A program made the translations under genes and the position numbers. 64,000 nt of DNA from contig NZ_WBXP01000001.1 of assembly GCF_016415625.1 (NCBI RefSeq), positions 1-64,000 of the forward strand, read 5' to 3'. This DNA is from Shimwellia pseudoproteus. GTDB taxonomy: Bacteria; Pseudomonadota; Gammaproteobacteria; Enterobacterales; Enterobacteriaceae. Positions 41,879-52,254 of the stretch are shown in pieces; the stretch's first letter is position 1, and each line of letters starts with the position of its first letter. The notes beneath the pieces are model-generated. The model was not told where the DNA came from. It did no database searches and was given only the letters and a program-made list of their open reading frames with translations.

Positions 41879-41942
41879 CCCTGCGTCGATTAACCCCCTC
41901 CGGGATCAGTGTGTTTTTTTAATGCGATGGAAAGAGTAAACA

Positions 41943-42767
41943 ATGCAGCAGTTACAGAATGTTATTGAATCCGCCTTTGAGCGCCGCGCCGACATTACCC
42001 CGGCAAATGTAGATACCGTCACCCGCGAAGCGGTAAACCAGGTGATTGCCCTGCTGGATAGCGGTGCACTGCGCGTAGCCGAAAAAATTGAGGGCCAATG
42101 GGTCACCCACCAGTGGCTGAAAAAAGCCGTTCTGCTCTCTTTCCGCATCAACGATAACCAGGTGATGGAAGGCGCAGAAAGCCGCTATTTCGATAAAGTG
42201 CCGATGAAATTTGCCGACTACGACGAAGCCCGTTTCCAGAAAGAAGGCTTCCGCGTGGTGCCGCCGGCAGCGGCCCGTAAAGGTGCGTTTATCGCCCGTA
42301 ACACCGTGCTGATGCCCTCCTACGTTAATATCGGCGCCTATGTTGACGAAGGCACCATGGTTGATACCTGGGCCACCGTTGGCTCCTGCGCGCAGATTGG
42401 TAAAAACGTTCACCTGTCCGGCGGCGTCGGCATCGGTGGCGTCCTGGAGCCGCTGCAGGCTAACCCGACCATCATCGAAGATAACTGCTTTATCGGTGCC
42501 CGTTCAGAAGTGGTTGAAGGGGTTATCGTGGAAGAAGGCTCCGTTATCTCGATGGGCGTGTTTATTGGCCAGAGCACCAAGATCTACGATCGCGAAACCG
42601 GTGAAATCCACTATGGCCGCGTACCGGCAGGTTCCGTGGTGGTTTCCGGCAGCCTGCCGTCTAAAGATGGCAGCTACAGCCTGTACTGTGCGGTGATCGT
42701 CAAGAAAGTTGACGCAAAAACCCGCGGTAAAGTCGGCATTAACGAACTGCTGCGCACCATTGATTGA
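41943..42767 (+). CDS. dapD: Tetrahydrodipicolinate N-succinyltransferase
   Basis: Succinylates tetrahydrodipicolinate in the succinylase branch of lysine and diaminopimelate synthesis. The 274 residues include an N-terminal helical domain and left-handed beta-helix repeats (for example [35 protein letters not shown]), matching E. coli in length. It has its own promoter region after glnD and is followed by a terminator. Confidence 0.98.
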   Translation: MQQLQNVIESAFERRADITPANVDTVTREAVNQVIALLDSGALRVAEKIEGQWVTHQWLKKAVLLSFRINDNQVMEGAESRYFDKVPMKFADYDEARFQKEGFRVVPPAAARKGAFIARNTVLMPSYVNIGAYVDEGTMVDTWATVGSCAQIGKNVHLSGGVGIGGVLEPLQANPTIIEDNCFIGARSEVVEGVIVEEGSVISMGVFIGQSTKIYDRETGEIHYGRVPAGSVVVSGSLPSKDGSYSLYCAVIVKKVDAKTRGKVGINELLRTID

Positions 42768-42794
42768 TCCCGTGGATCGCGTAGCATTGTGATC

Positions 42795-42822
42795 AAAAGG
42801 CGGGGTAACCCGCCTTTTTTGT
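42795..42822 (+). terminator. Rho-independent terminator after dapD
   Basis: GGCGGG/CCCGCC (42799-42804 with 42809-42814), extended by A-T pairs, has a GTAA loop and T6 after it. Confidence 0.9.
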
Positions 42823-42892
42823 CTCCGCCGCTGGCGTAAATCGGCTTTCGTGATAATTATTGATAATTCAGGGAAACAGTAGGGGAACCACG

Positions 42893-43282
42893 ATGTACGA
42901 TAATCTGAAAAGCCTGGGCATCAGTAATCCGGACGAGATCGACCGTTACAGCCTGCGCCAGGAAGCGAATAACGACATTCTGAAGATTTATTTCCACAAG
43001 GATAAAGGGGAGTTTTTCGCTAAAAGCGTAAAATTCAAATACCCGCGCCAGCGTAAAACCGTGCTGGCGGACGGTGGCGGCCAGGGCTACAAAGAGATCC
43101 AGGAAATCAGCCCAAATCTGCGCTACGTGATCGACGAACTGGATCAAATCTGCCAGCAGGATCGCAGCGAAGTCGATCTGAAACGCAAGATTCTTGACGA
43201 TCTGCGCCACCTCGAAAACGTGGTCTCCCATAAGATAGCTGAGATCGAAGCCGATCTTGATAAACTGACCCGCAACAAATAA
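42893..43282 (+). CDS. yaeH: YaeH family protein (DUF3461)
   Basis: Conserved gammaproteobacterial protein of 129 residues, one longer than in E. coli. It starts [29 protein letters not shown]... and ends with a charged helix ([20 protein letters not shown]) likely to form a coiled coil. The function is unknown. I start at ATG 42893, preceded by AGGGGAAC; an upstream in-frame ATG at 42860 gives an extension not found in homologues. It converges with cdaR. Confidence 0.9.
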   Translation: MYDNLKSLGISNPDEIDRYSLRQEANNDILKIYFHKDKGEFFAKSVKFKYPRQRKTVLADGGGQGYKEIQEISPNLRYVIDELDQICQQDRSEVDLKRKILDDLRHLENVVSHKIAEIEADLDKLTRNK

Positions 43283-43289
43283 TCGCCTG

Positions 43290-43312
43290 CCGCGGGCGCC
43301 TCAGGCCCGCGG
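43290..43312. repeat. Hairpin between convergent yaeH and cdaR
   Basis: CCGCGGGC/GCCCGCGG (43290-43297 with 43305-43312) encloses a 7-nt loop. Neither strand has a proper T-run afterwards, so it may be a weak bidirectional terminator. Confidence 0.45.
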
Positions 43313-43316
43313 TCTG

Positions 43317-44474
43317 TCAGCCGGATTCATCCAGCTGTAACGCCACATACAGCAACAGCCGATCATCGAAATTTCCCAGGTTCAGCCCGGTCAGCTCACC
43401 AATACGGTTCAGCCGGTATTCGAGGGTATTACGGTGAATAAACAACGCCTTTGATGTCGCCAGTGGCTGAACATTATGCCGAAACCAGGCTCGCAACGTG
43501 CGGCGCAGTAGGCCGTTATTATCCATCGCTTTTAGCTTTTCCAGCGGGCGCGCCAGTTCATTGGCCTGCCAGCCACCGCGCAGGCTATCTAGCAATACCG
43601 GCAGCATCAGATCCTGATAAAAATAGCTGCGCGTCTCCGGCATTCGCTGTTTACCGACCATCATCGTGGTACGGGCAGTACGGTATGAGCGGGCAATACT
43701 GCCCGGCCCGGTAAAAAAGTTACCCATTGCCACCCGGAAGCGCAACTGGCCCTGCTCTTCCATCCGGCTCAATAATTGCGTGACCCAGCGGCGGTGCTCA
43801 TCGGCATCCCAGCGTCCAAACGGGTTGAGTGCCGGTTTCAGTACCACCATCTCAGACAGGGAGACAATCGCCACCAGGTTATTGCGCTCAGGAACGGTCA
43901 GGGCATTTTGCAATCCCTGAAGTTCATCCATGGCGCTGTCGACACCGAGCTGGCCGCTGTCCACCTCCACCACTGCCGCCACCCGGGGCTGGTTAAGATC
44001 GATTCCCAGCCGCTGCGCCCATTCCGCCAGCGCCGGTGAATTGTTTTCATCCTCGATCAGGTTCATGACCAGCTCTTCACGCAGGCGGCTGTCCTGGGCC
44101 AGCAAATTCATCAGCCGCGACTGCTCAAGCATCATTTCTGCCGTCATACATACCAGCTCGCCGTATTTACGCAGGGAGGCGGGCTCTCCGGTCAGGCCGA
44201 TAACCCCGACAATATCCCCTTCCAGCCGCAGCGGCAGGTTAATGCCCTGGCGCACCCCGTGCAGATGGCGGGCTACCGCATCATCAATGTCCACCACCCG
44301 CCCCTGGGACAGCACCAGCAGTGCCCCTTCATGCAATTCGCCAATACGCGCCGGATCACCACTGCCGATGATCCGTCCGCGGGCATCCATCACATTGATA
44401 TTCGTGTCAATAATACGCATGGTACGGGACACTATCTCCTGGGCCATTTTGGTATCGAGGTGCCAGATTGCCAT
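43317..44474 (-). CDS. cdaR: Sugar diacid (glucarate/galactarate) regulator
   Basis: Transcription activator of D-glucarate, D-galactarate and D-glycerate uptake and breakdown genes. The 385 residues have an N-terminal diacid-recognition domain (MAIWHLDTKMAQEIVSRTMR, then LPLRLEGDIVGVIGLTG) and a C-terminal PucR-type HTH (ALFIHRNTLEYRLNRIGELTGL, near 345-370). An open frame reaches upstream to 44627, but ATG 44474 with AAGGAA at 6 nt gives the E. coli-like start; the extension lies over the degP terminator. Confidence 0.95.
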   Translation of the reverse strand: MAIWHLDTKMAQEIVSRTMRIIDTNINVMDARGRIIGSGDPARIGELHEGALLVLSQGRVVDIDDAVARHLHGVRQGINLPLRLEGDIVGVIGLTGEPASLRKYGELVCMTAEMMLEQSRLMNLLAQDSRLREELVMNLIEDENNSPALAEWAQRLGIDLNQPRVAAVVEVDSGQLGVDSAMDELQGLQNALTVPERNNLVAIVSLSEMVVLKPALNPFGRWDADEHRRWVTQLLSRMEEQGQLRFRVAMGNFFTGPGSIARSYRTARTTMMVGKQRMPETRSYFYQDLMLPVLLDSLRGGWQANELARPLEKLKAMDNNGLLRRTLRAWFRHNVQPLATSKALFIHRNTLEYRLNRIGELTGLNLGNFDDRLLLYVALQLDESG

Positions 44475-44610
44475 TAAAGGTTCCTTTTCCTGGGGGAGAA
44501 ACAGCAGGATACCTGTCGGAAAGGGGCAAAACATTGTGCAACTGCACAAAGCGCAGGAAGGGGTATTAAGGTTGGGGGAGTGAGCGCGAGCCGCCGGATG
44601 CGCGATAACC

Positions 44611-44637
44611 AAAAAAAGGGGCCGCATCCTGCGGCCC
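44611..44637 (-). terminator. Rho-independent terminator after degP
   Basis: GGGCCGCA/TGCGGCCC (44619-44626 with 44630-44637), on the minus strand, has a GGA loop and is followed by C and T7. It separates degP from cdaR. Confidence 0.9.
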
Positions 44638-44675
44638 GACGATATAAACGCTACACAACTACACGGAGAACAGCA

Positions 44676-46118
44676 TTACTGCATCAGCAGGTAAATTGAG
44701 GTATCGCCACGCTGCACATTCAGCGCCAGAACCGAAGGTTTGGACTCGATAATTTTGCGCAGCTCGGCAATGTTATTCACCGGCTGCTGGTTAGCACCGA
44801 CAATCACATCCCCTTTCTTCAGGCCAATACGCGCCGCCGGTGAGTTCGCCTTCACGCTGTTCACCATTACGCCACGCTGATCCTTACCGCTGCGATTGGC
44901 CATCTCGGCCCCTTCGATACCATCAAAGATGGTGGCAGAGTCAACCTGTGTCTGTTTGCTCTGTTGCAGCTCAAGGTTCACGCTCACTGGCTTACCGTCG
45001 CGCAACAGGCCCAGTGTCAGCTTGCTGCCCACCGGCATGGTCCCGACTTCAGCACGCAGCGCCGCAAAGCTGTTGATCGGTTTGCCGTTTAGCGAAGTTA
45101 TCACATCACCGGCTTTCACCCCCGCTTTGGCGGCGGAAGAGTTGGCCATCACCTGGCTGACAAACGCACCGCGCTGGGCATCAACCTTCATGGCTTTCGC
45201 CAGTTCAGAATTCAGTTCGGTCCCCATGATCCCCAGCTCGCCGCGGCGCACCTGGCCGTATTCCACCATCTGGGTGGTGAGGTTTTTCACCATATTGCTC
45301 GGGATCGCAAAACCGATACCGATGTTGCCGCCGTCCGGGGCAAGGATAGCGGTATTAATACCGATCAACTCACCGTTGAGGTTAACCAGCGCACCGCCGG
45401 AGTTACCGCGGTTAATCGCCGCATCGGTCTGGATAAAGTTTTCGTAGTTTTCCACATTCAGGCCACTACGGCCCAGGGCGGAGACAATCCCGGAAGTAAC
45501 GGTTTCCCCCAGCCCATACGGGTTACCGATCGCCACCGTATAATCACCTACCCGCAGCGCATCAGAGTCCGCAATCTTAATCGCGGTCAGGTTTTTCGGG
45601 TTTTGCAGTTGGATGAGCGCAATATCAGAGCGGGGATCTTTACCCACCACTTTGGCATCGAACTTACGCCCGTCGCTGAGCTGAACCTTGATAGTGGTGG
45701 CATTGTCCACCACGTGGTTGTTGGTCACCACATAGCCTTTCGCGGCATCAATGATCACACCAGAGCCGAGGGCGGCAAATTTCTGTTGCTGCTGGCCGCC
45801 ACCGCCACCAGGTCCCCCCTGGCAGAACGGTGAATTCTGGAACGGCGATCCGTCCTGGCAGAACGGCGAGTTATCACCGAAGAATTGCTGGAAGTTGCGG
45901 GACATCTGCGGCGAATTCACCGCGGTGCTCCCCTCAACGTTAATACTCACGACTGAGGGCATCACTTTATCCAGCATCGGGGCCAGGCTCGGCATTGGCT
46001 GTGCGGCCGATGTGGCGGTTACCGAAGATGCAGTTTCGGCGGCAAAAGCCGAGACCGGTGCCAGAACCAGACTCAAACTAAGCGCCAGTGCGCTCATAGC
46101 AAATGTTGTTTTTTTCAT
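44676..46118 (-). CDS. degP: Periplasmic serine protease/chaperone
   Basis: Degrades or protects misfolded envelope proteins; forms cages. The 480-residue precursor has a Sec signal peptide (about 1-26). The catalytic triad lies in TNNHVVDN (His), RSDIALIQ (Asp) and INRGNSGGALV (Ser), followed by two PDZ domains. The LA loop with its two cysteines (NSPFCQDGSPFQNSPFCQ) is intact and contains a Gly/Gln-rich stretch. I start at ATG 46118 (MKKTTFAMSA), not the longer frame from 46214, because the latter lies across the promoter and has no signal peptide at its N-terminus. Confidence 0.97.
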   Translation of the reverse strand: MKKTTFAMSALALSLSLVLAPVSAFAAETASSVTATSAAQPMPSLAPMLDKVMPSVVSINVEGSTAVNSPQMSRNFQQFFGDNSPFCQDGSPFQNSPFCQGGPGGGGGQQQQKFAALGSGVIIDAAKGYVVTNNHVVDNATTIKVQLSDGRKFDAKVVGKDPRSDIALIQLQNPKNLTAIKIADSDALRVGDYTVAIGNPYGLGETVTSGIVSALGRSGLNVENYENFIQTDAAINRGNSGGALVNLNGELIGINTAILAPDGGNIGIGFAIPSNMVKNLTTQMVEYGQVRRGELGIMGTELNSELAKAMKVDAQRGAFVSQVMANSSAAKAGVKAGDVITSLNGKPINSFAALRAEVGTMPVGSKLTLGLLRDGKPVSVNLELQQSKQTQVDSATIFDGIEGAEMANRSGKDQRGVMVNSVKANSPAARIGLKKGDVIVGANQQPVNNIAELRKIIESKPSVLALNVQRGDTSIYLLMQ

Positions 46119-46168
46119 CTGTGCAGTCTCTATTACAGGTGTTTCCAAAAATGCTGTGTACGTGATTA

Positions 46169-46196
46169 TCAGATTCACGTTATAGCGCGAAGTTCC
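46169..46196 (-). promoter_or_regulatory. Sigma-E promoter of degP
   Basis: On the minus strand the consensus sigma-E -35 GGAACTT (46190-46196) and -10 TCTGA (46169-46173) are 16 bp apart, about 50 nt upstream of the degP ATG. The sequence resembles the E. coli degP promoter. Envelope-stress control by RpoE follows; a CpxR site could not be assigned with confidence. Confidence 0.88.
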
Positions 46197-46391
46197 CGGC
46201 AAGACTTTCTGCAAAAAGTAAAAAATTATTGGCCTTCTTTACAAAACCAATCAAAATATTGGCATCCTGCCTTTTCTATCCCGGGGAACGCGAAGAAAAT
46301 CGATAAAATAACATTGTCTGGCCACGGGTAGCACCGGCAACGTTATTTAGAATAACTATGAAAAATAACCTAAAGCCTACCGGCCCGCCCG

Positions 46392-47906
46392 TTACTCTAC
46401 CGCCATCAGTTTACGATACTCATCCCAGGCGTAGAGATCCGTCATACCGCTGATATAATCCTGAATCAACCGACAACGATAGTAATATTCCTGCGCAGGA
46501 AAATCACTGGCTGTATTATCCAGATTATTTATCGCCTCGATATATGCCAGCCGGTGGCGGCTGGATAATTTATGAAATAATCTGGAAGCAATCGGAAACG
46601 CCCGTACGGTTTCGTGCTCCACCAGCAGACTAAAGTCTGCTAACGGCATGTTTAATAACAGACTATAGATATCAAGCAGCCCGCTTATCACGCGATAGCC
46701 TTGTAATTCCAGCTGTTCAACATCCGGATGGTTAAACACGTTCTGCATCGCTACCTGTTTATATACCCCTAACAAACGGCTACAGCCGCCGCCATCTTCC
46801 AGCAGTCCCTGGTTAAATGACCCTGTATAAATCTCGGCCAGGTTGTCAATAAACCGCTGAGCGGCATAGGGGGCCAGCGCATTTAGCGTATTAACCCGCA
46901 AATACATAAAGAACTGGTCTTCAGCAATACGGCTGGACAAGCTGGTGCGTGACTTATCCCAGGCATTTACCACCACCTGGCTAAATAGATCGCCGGGGGT
47001 AACCTCTCCCCAGGCCTGGGATAAATGCTGGAATAGCCGTTCCGTAGTAAATATCCGTTTCTCTACGGCATCTTCTAAATCCGCCACGCAATAAGAGATA
47101 TCGTCAGCGGCTTCCATTATCCACGCCAGTGGGTAACGGCTGTATTCTTCCAGGGCAAGTTCTTTACGTAACTGGACAATATAATCCGCCTCGGAGAGAT
47201 AAAACCCGGGCTTTTTCATTAAATAGCTATGGCTTTCCGGGATGGCTCCGCTAAACCAGGCCGGACGGGTATATTTGAGGATCCCCCCCACCTGCGCCCA
47301 GGTCAGGTTCATTCGCAACAAGCTATGTACCAGACGAATCCCCTGGGCATTGCCTTCAAAATGGCACAGATCCTGGCGGATATCGCGCCGTAAACGGTTG
47401 AGCTGCTCCTCCCCTTCCCGGCAGCGTAATGCCTCGACCTGGCAGCGATCTTCACTTTGGGGATACAGCCCGGCATCGTCGGGATACAGGCGCTGGCGGA
47501 ACCAGTCATTAATGGCCGCCTCACCGAAATGCCCAAAAGGCGGGTTGCCGATGTCGTGCATCAGACAGGACATTTCGACGATACTTTCAAATGGCGCGCT
47601 CAGCTCGCTCAGGCCATAGCGCTCCAGCTCCCCCAGGGCTTTGAGGCGGCTGAGAACTTCTTTGGCAATGTAGCGCCCCACTTGCTGTACTTCCAGAGAG
47701 TGGGTCAGACGGGTGCGTACTGCCGCATTGCGCTCCAGCGGGAAGACCTGGGTCTTCTGTTGTAACCGCCGGATGGCCGGAGAGTTGATGATTCGCCCGC
47801 GATCGCTTTCGAAGATACGCAGAATTTCATGCTCGTTCTTTTCCCCTTCCGGTGAGCGAAAACAACGATGCCAGTTAATTTTGCAGCGAAAATCAATCTT
47901 CCCCAT
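46392..47906 (-). CDS. dgt: Deoxyguanosinetriphosphate triphosphohydrolase
   Basis: Cuts dGTP to deoxyguanosine and triphosphate. The 504 residues (E. coli 505) contain the HD motif in [18 protein letters not shown] and the flanking [20 protein letters not shown] segment with further metal ligands. The sequence starts [16 protein letters not shown]. Lies between degP and mtnN; the 273-bp gap to degP carries the sigma-E promoter. Confidence 0.96.
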   Translation of the reverse strand: MGKIDFRCKINWHRCFRSPEGEKNEHEILRIFESDRGRIINSPAIRRLQQKTQVFPLERNAAVRTRLTHSLEVQQVGRYIAKEVLSRLKALGELERYGLSELSAPFESIVEMSCLMHDIGNPPFGHFGEAAINDWFRQRLYPDDAGLYPQSEDRCQVEALRCREGEEQLNRLRRDIRQDLCHFEGNAQGIRLVHSLLRMNLTWAQVGGILKYTRPAWFSGAIPESHSYLMKKPGFYLSEADYIVQLRKELALEEYSRYPLAWIMEAADDISYCVADLEDAVEKRIFTTERLFQHLSQAWGEVTPGDLFSQVVVNAWDKSRTSLSSRIAEDQFFMYLRVNTLNALAPYAAQRFIDNLAEIYTGSFNQGLLEDGGGCSRLLGVYKQVAMQNVFNHPDVEQLELQGYRVISGLLDIYSLLLNMPLADFSLLVEHETVRAFPIASRLFHKLSSRHRLAYIEAINNLDNTASDFPAQEYYYRCRLIQDYISGMTDLYAWDEYRKLMAVE

Positions 47907-47998
47907 GGATGCTCCTGTTGTTATCTGCCCTGATAGCCTGCCATGATAGACTATGTCCTGAAAATTAAATTTTGTCCCGTAATAAGGCGAGTATATCT

Positions 47999-48697
47999 AT
48001 GAAAGTAGGCATCATTGGCGCAATGGAAGAAGAAGTTACGCTACTGCGTGACAAAATCGACAACCGTCAGACGTTGACACTGGCCGGTTGTGAAATTTAT
48101 ACCGGTACCCTGAACGGCACCGACGTGGCACTGCTGAAATCCGGCATTGGTAAAGTCTCTGCCGCGATGGGTGCCACCCTGCTACTGGAACATGCCAAAC
48201 CCGATGTGATAATCAATACCGGCTCTGCGGGTGGCCTGGATGCATCACTGAAAGTGGGCGATATTGTGGTTTCTGATGAGGTCCGTTACCACGATGCGGA
48301 CGTTACCGCCTTTGGCTATGAAATTGGCCAGATGGCCGGCTGCCCGGCGGCGTTTCATGCCGATCCGGCGCTGATCAGCGCGGCGGAAGCCTGCATCCGC
48401 GAGCAGAACCTCCATGCGGTACGCGGCCTGGTGATCAGTGGCGATGCCTTTATTAATGGTTCGGTAGCGCTGGCAAAAATTCGCCATAACTTCCCGAAAG
48501 CCATTGCCGTAGAAATGGAAGCCACCGCTATTGCCCACGTCTGCCATAACTTCGGCACCCCTTTTGTGGTGGTGCGCGCGATTTCCGACGTCGCGGATCA
48601 GCAGTCACATCTGAACTTTGATGAGTTCCTGGCCATCGCCGCTAAACAGTCCACCGTGATTGTTGAAGCCCTGGTACAGAAACTGGCCCGTGGCTAA
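47999..48697 (+). CDS. mtnN: 5'-methylthioadenosine/S-adenosylhomocysteine nucleosidase
   Basis: Cleaves adenine from MTA and S-adenosylhomocysteine, recycling methylthioribose and feeding autoinducer-2 production. The 232 residues begin [13 protein letters not shown] and contain [20 protein letters not shown] and the active-site [12 protein letters not shown] and RAISDVAD segments. The start is ATG 47999; the open frame from 47972 adds nine residues not found in homologues. btuF begins inside its last codons. Confidence 0.98.
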   Translation: MKVGIIGAMEEEVTLLRDKIDNRQTLTLAGCEIYTGTLNGTDVALLKSGIGKVSAAMGATLLLEHAKPDVIINTGSAGGLDASLKVGDIVVSDEVRYHDADVTAFGYEIGQMAGCPAAFHADPALISAAEACIREQNLHAVRGLVISGDAFINGSVALAKIRHNFPKAIAVEMEATAIAHVCHNFGTPFVVVRAISDVADQQSHLNFDEFLAIAAKQSTVIVEALVQKLARG

Positions 48698-49487
48698 ATA
48701 CTGCCTGCAGCGCGCGCTCTGCGCGCTGTTACTCTTTTCCAGTTGCCTGTGGGCCGCCCCCCGGGTCATCAGCCTGTCGCCGGGCAATACCGAACTGGCC
48801 TTCGCCGCCGGGATCACCCCGATAGCGGTTAGCGCCTGGTCTGACTATCCCCCAGAGGCCCGCCAGATTGAACAGGTTGCCAGCTGGCAAGGGGTCAATG
48901 TTGAACGTATCCTCGCCCTGAAGCCGGATGTGGTGCTGGCGTGGCGGGGCGGTAACCCCCAGCGCGCCATCGATCAGTTACAGTCCCTTGGGGTTCATGT
49001 TATCTGGATTGACGCCCATAATATTGACCAGATTGCCGCGGCCCTGCGCCAGCTCGGCAGCTGGAGCCCGGCCCCGGAAAAAGCCCGCCAGGCCGCAGAC
49101 GATTTGCTCCACCAGTGGCAAACACTCAAAACAGAGTACGCCTCTGTTTCCCGGCCGACGCGGGTATTTATGCAATTTGGCGAAACCCCCATGTTTACTT
49201 CCGGGGCGGGATCGTTACAAAACGATATTCTCGCGGTCTGCGGTGGTAAAAATATCTTTGCCGACAGCAACGTTCCCTGGCCCCAGGTCAGCCGGGAACA
49301 GGTGCTAATGCGCAAGCCTGAGGCGATCCTGACCACCGGCGGCCAACAAAAAATCCAGGTGATCTCTCATTTCTGGAGTAATCAGCTCCCGGTACCGATA
49401 ATTAGCGTAAATGACGACTGGTTCGAACGGGCTGGTCCGCGTATTATCCTCGCCGCAAAACAGATATGCGCTGCACTGGCGCAGTGA
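48690..49487 (+). CDS. btuF: Vitamin B12 periplasmic binding protein
   Basis: Periplasmic carrier that passes vitamin B12 from BtuB to the BtuCD importer. The 265-residue precursor has a hydrophobic signal peptide (about 1-22) and the class III binding-protein fold: [18 protein letters not shown], then [22 protein letters not shown] and [14 protein letters not shown], ending [20 protein letters not shown]. The start GTG 48690 overlaps mtnN by 8 nt, as the E. coli pair does; the ribosome binding site is weak, suggesting coupling. Confidence 0.94.
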   Translation: MAKYCLQRALCALLLFSSCLWAAPRVISLSPGNTELAFAAGITPIAVSAWSDYPPEARQIEQVASWQGVNVERILALKPDVVLAWRGGNPQRAIDQLQSLGVHVIWIDAHNIDQIAAALRQLGSWSPAPEKARQAADDLLHQWQTLKTEYASVSRPTRVFMQFGETPMFTSGAGSLQNDILAVCGGKNIFADSNVPWPQVSREQVLMRKPEAILTTGGQQKIQVISHFWSNQLPVPIISVNDDWFERAGPRIILAAKQICAALAQ

Positions 49488-49506
49488 GATTCGGGGATTT
49501 TTTGTC

Positions 49507-50127
49507 ATGCTGGTCTATTGGCTGGATATTATAGGCACCGCCGTATTTGCCATCTCAGGCGTTCTGCTGGCCGGGAAACTGCGCATGGACCCTTTTGGCG
49601 TTCTGGTACTCGGGGTGGTAACCGCCGTGGGCGGCGGGACCATTCGCGATATGGCCCTCGATAACGGGCCGGTATTCTGGGTAAAAGATCCCACCGATTT
49701 AGTGGTTGCCATGGTGACCAGCATGATGACCATTCTGCTGGTGCGCCAGCCGCGCCGGTTACCAAAATGGATCTTACCGGTGCTGGACGCGGTGGGCCTG
49801 GCGGTGTTTGTCGGTATTGGGGTTAATAAGTCATTCCTCGCCGCAACCGGCCCGCTAATTGCGGTGTGTATGGGGGTATTGACCGGGGTCGGCGGCGGGA
49901 TAATCCGCGACGTGCTGGCCCGGGAAGTCCCGATGATCCTGCGCACCGAAATCTACGCCACCGCCTGTATTGTCGGCGGTATTGTCCACGCTGTGGCCTG
50001 GGACACGTTCAATGTACCGCTCGAACAGGCCTGTATGTTGGGAATGGCCTGCACGCTGGCTATCCGTCTGGCGGCGATTCGCTGGCGCCTGAAACTGCCA
50101 ACCTTTGCCCTGGAAGATCGCCAGTAA
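49507..50127 (+). CDS. yadS: TRIC family cation channel/UPF0126 protein YadS
   Basis: Small inner-membrane protein of the TRIC (trimeric intracellular cation) channel family. The 206 residues have about seven membrane helices and two inverted repeats with the family motif GVVTAVGGGTIRDM and GVLTGVGGGIIRDVLAREVP. The start is ATG 49507 (MLVYWLDIIGTAVFAISG); the frame upstream runs into btuF. Probably cotranscribed with mtnN-btuF; the role in the cell is not known. Confidence 0.92.
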   Translation: MLVYWLDIIGTAVFAISGVLLAGKLRMDPFGVLVLGVVTAVGGGTIRDMALDNGPVFWVKDPTDLVVAMVTSMMTILLVRQPRRLPKWILPVLDAVGLAVFVGIGVNKSFLAATGPLIAVCMGVLTGVGGGIIRDVLAREVPMILRTEIYATACIVGGIVHAVAWDTFNVPLEQACMLGMACTLAIRLAAIRWRLKLPTFALEDRQ

Positions 50128-50154
50128 TGGCGGGCATCCGCCCGATTTTCGCCA

Positions 50155-50185
50155 TAAAAAAGCCGCGTCATAACGCGGCTTTTTT
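50155..50185. terminator. Bidirectional terminator between yadS and erpA
   Basis: AGCCGCG/CGCGGCT (50161-50167 with 50174-50180) has a TCATAA loop, A5 on the left and T5 on the right. It can end both the plus-strand yadS and minus-strand erpA transcripts. Confidence 0.88.
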
Positions 50186-50205
50186 GCGGATGTCATCCGG
50201 ACAAC

Positions 50206-50550
50206 TTAAATACTGAATGAAGAACCGCAACCACAGGTGCTGGTGGCATTCGGGTTATTCACCACAAAGCGTGAGCCTTCCAGGCCTTCAGTATAGTCAA
50301 CCGAACCACCGACCAGATATTGCAGGCTCATCGGATCAACCACCAGGCCAACCCCCTGCTTCTCGATAGTCATATCGCCATCATTAATCTGATCGTCAAA
50401 GGTAAAACCATACTGGAACCCGCTGCAACCGCCGCCGGTGATATAGACCCGCAATTTCAGGTTCGGATTGTCTTCATCAGCAATCAGGCTTTTCACTTTC
50501 GAGGCTGCGGCGTCGGTAAATTCCAGGGGCAGCGCTACGTCATCACTCAT
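50206..50550 (-). CDS. erpA: Iron-sulfur cluster insertion protein ErpA
   Basis: A-type iron-sulfur carrier that delivers clusters to IspG/IspH and other apoproteins. The 114 residues carry the three cluster cysteines: one in [10 protein letters not shown] and two in the terminal [12 protein letters not shown] start at ATG 50550 ([11 protein letters not shown]), 6 nt after GGAG; the upstream in-frame ATG at 50583 adds eleven non-conserved residues. Confidence 0.97.
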   Translation of the reverse strand: MSDDVALPLEFTDAAASKVKSLIADEDNPNLKLRVYITGGGCSGFQYGFTFDDQINDGDMTIEKQGVGLVVDPMSLQYLVGGSVDYTEGLEGSRFVVNNPNATSTCGCGSSFSI

Positions 50551-50631
50551 TTTTTGCTCCAAACTTGTCTTAGTATCGGACAAAGATTGCCCCGATTTTT
50601 ATGGGCATTATCTAATACCCTGGTAAATCGT

Positions 50632-52062
50632 TCAAGTATTCTGCCCCTGGGGTGCTGCCGGTGCCACCGGGGCTTGCTGCTGTTGCTGCGCCTGCTGTTT
50701 GGCCAGCGTTCTGGCCAGAATAGCCGAATACAGTGGCTTACCGCCGAGGAATTGCGCCAGCAGTGTCGCCCCCAGGCAGGTAATAATCATTGGCAGAATG
50801 AGCTGATAATTATCGGTCATCTCCAGCACCAGCACGATCCCGGTCAGCGGGGCGCGCACCGATGCGGCGAACAGCGCCCCCATACCGGCAATAGCAAAGG
50901 TGCCCACCGCCAAATGATAGCCCGGAAACCATAGCGCGCATAGCATCCCGAAGGCGGTGCCAAATAACGTCCCCAGCGCCAGCATCGGGGCAAAAATCCC
51001 CCCCGGGGCACCCGAGGCAAAACAGAGCAGCGTGGTAATAATACGGGCAATAAAAATAAACAACAGCAGGCCAACGCTATAGTTCCCCGCGGCCGCGATG
51101 GGGATCAGGTTAAAACCGCCCCCGGCGGCGGCCGGTTCCACCAGCGCGAGTACCCCGCAGATACCGCCGATAATCCCCCCCACCAGCACCCATTTTTTAA
51201 TCTCGCCGCCGTGGATCCGCTGAAACAGATCCTGGGTGCGGAAAATCAGCGTGTTAAATACCGGGCCGACCACACCAAAAATCATGCCGAGGATCAGGTA
51301 CAGCCACAGGGTGTTAACCGGTGCATCCCCCAGCTTGCCAACGTCAATGACCGCATTCTGGCCATTAAACCAGCGGAACACTACGCACGCCGTAATAACC
51401 CCGGTAAAAACCGCCTTAATGGAAATCAGGTTGTAGCGGAACTGCGGGCGCATCTCTTCGAGGATAAACAAGATCCCCGCCAGCGGGGCGTTAAAGGCCG
51501 CAGTCAGACCGGCAGCAGCACCGGTAGCCAGTAGCGTGTGGCGTGCCTCTGCCCGGCGGACGCGAAAGATATCGAGGATCATCCGCCCGACATTACCGCC
51601 GAGTTGTACCGTGGGCCCTTCACGGCCCAGCACCATCCCGGCCCCCAGGGTCCCCATCCCGCCGATAAACTTCACCGGGATCACGCGCCACCAGCGCACC
51701 GGACGCAACTCTTCCAGGGCCCCTTCAATTTCAGGAATACCCGAGCCCCCCGCTTCCGGGGCAAAACGCCTGACCAGATAGTAGCCCACCATCGCCAGCA
51801 CCGCCGACAGCAAAAAAGCCAGCGGCCACAGCAGTACGCCGTAATCCACCACACCGGCCAGCATATCCATGCGCAGGTATTGCACCCAACTGACGGCTTT
51901 CTCAAACAGGACCCCTACCAGACCGGCGACCGCACCCACCAGCGCGGCAAGTAACAAAATAGCCAGCGGTGTTTTATCCCGGTGCAGGATACGTCGGATA
52001 GCATCACCATGGCGCAGGCGCACGACCTGCCGCTGCTCGAACGAGGAATTATCAGGATTCAT
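50632..52062 (-). CDS. clcA: H+/Cl- exchange antiporter
   Basis: Inner-membrane ClC exchanger that moves two chloride for one proton and supports extreme acid resistance. The 476 residues have the selectivity motifs GSGIPE, GREGPT with the gating Glu, and [14 protein letters not shown], plus the internal-Glu segment LEEMRPQFR. The C-terminus is a glutamine- and alanine-rich tail ([18 protein letters not shown]) unlike the E. coli tail. It could cooperate with the cad system in acid survival; the two are not linked in one operon. Confidence 0.96.
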   Translation of the reverse strand: MNPDNSSFEQRQVVRLRHGDAIRRILHRDKTPLAILLLAALVGAVAGLVGVLFEKAVSWVQYLRMDMLAGVVDYGVLLWPLAFLLSAVLAMVGYYLVRRFAPEAGGSGIPEIEGALEELRPVRWWRVIPVKFIGGMGTLGAGMVLGREGPTVQLGGNVGRMILDIFRVRRAEARHTLLATGAAAGLTAAFNAPLAGILFILEEMRPQFRYNLISIKAVFTGVITACVVFRWFNGQNAVIDVGKLGDAPVNTLWLYLILGMIFGVVGPVFNTLIFRTQDLFQRIHGGEIKKWVLVGGIIGGICGVLALVEPAAAGGGFNLIPIAAAGNYSVGLLLFIFIARIITTLLCFASGAPGGIFAPMLALGTLFGTAFGMLCALWFPGYHLAVGTFAIAGMGALFAASVRAPLTGIVLVLEMTDNYQLILPMIITCLGATLLAQFLGGKPLYSAILARTLAKQQAQQQQQAPVAPAAPQGQNT

Positions 52063-52254
52063 AGCAAGTAATCACAAATAGGTAATACAAATAGGCCCGG
52101 GCATTTTACCTGCCGGTTAGCGTTTCGTCGCGAATAAATTCCCGCCACCCCGGCCATTGCGGGTACAAACAATGTAACATTCGGGGGTAACGCGAGACGC
52201 GGCAATCTCGTAGAATGCCCAAATTACTTTTTTCAGGCAATCAGGAGCCCATTG

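Noticed and set aside
44590-44610. GCCGGATGCG resembling part of a REP element
   Set aside because: Only a short match; no paired REP sequence or palindromic partner nearby.
44475-44627. N-terminal extension of cdaR by 51 residues
   Set aside because: It crosses the degP terminator and is not found in E. coli CdaR; ATG 44474 has a proper Shine-Dalgarno sequence.
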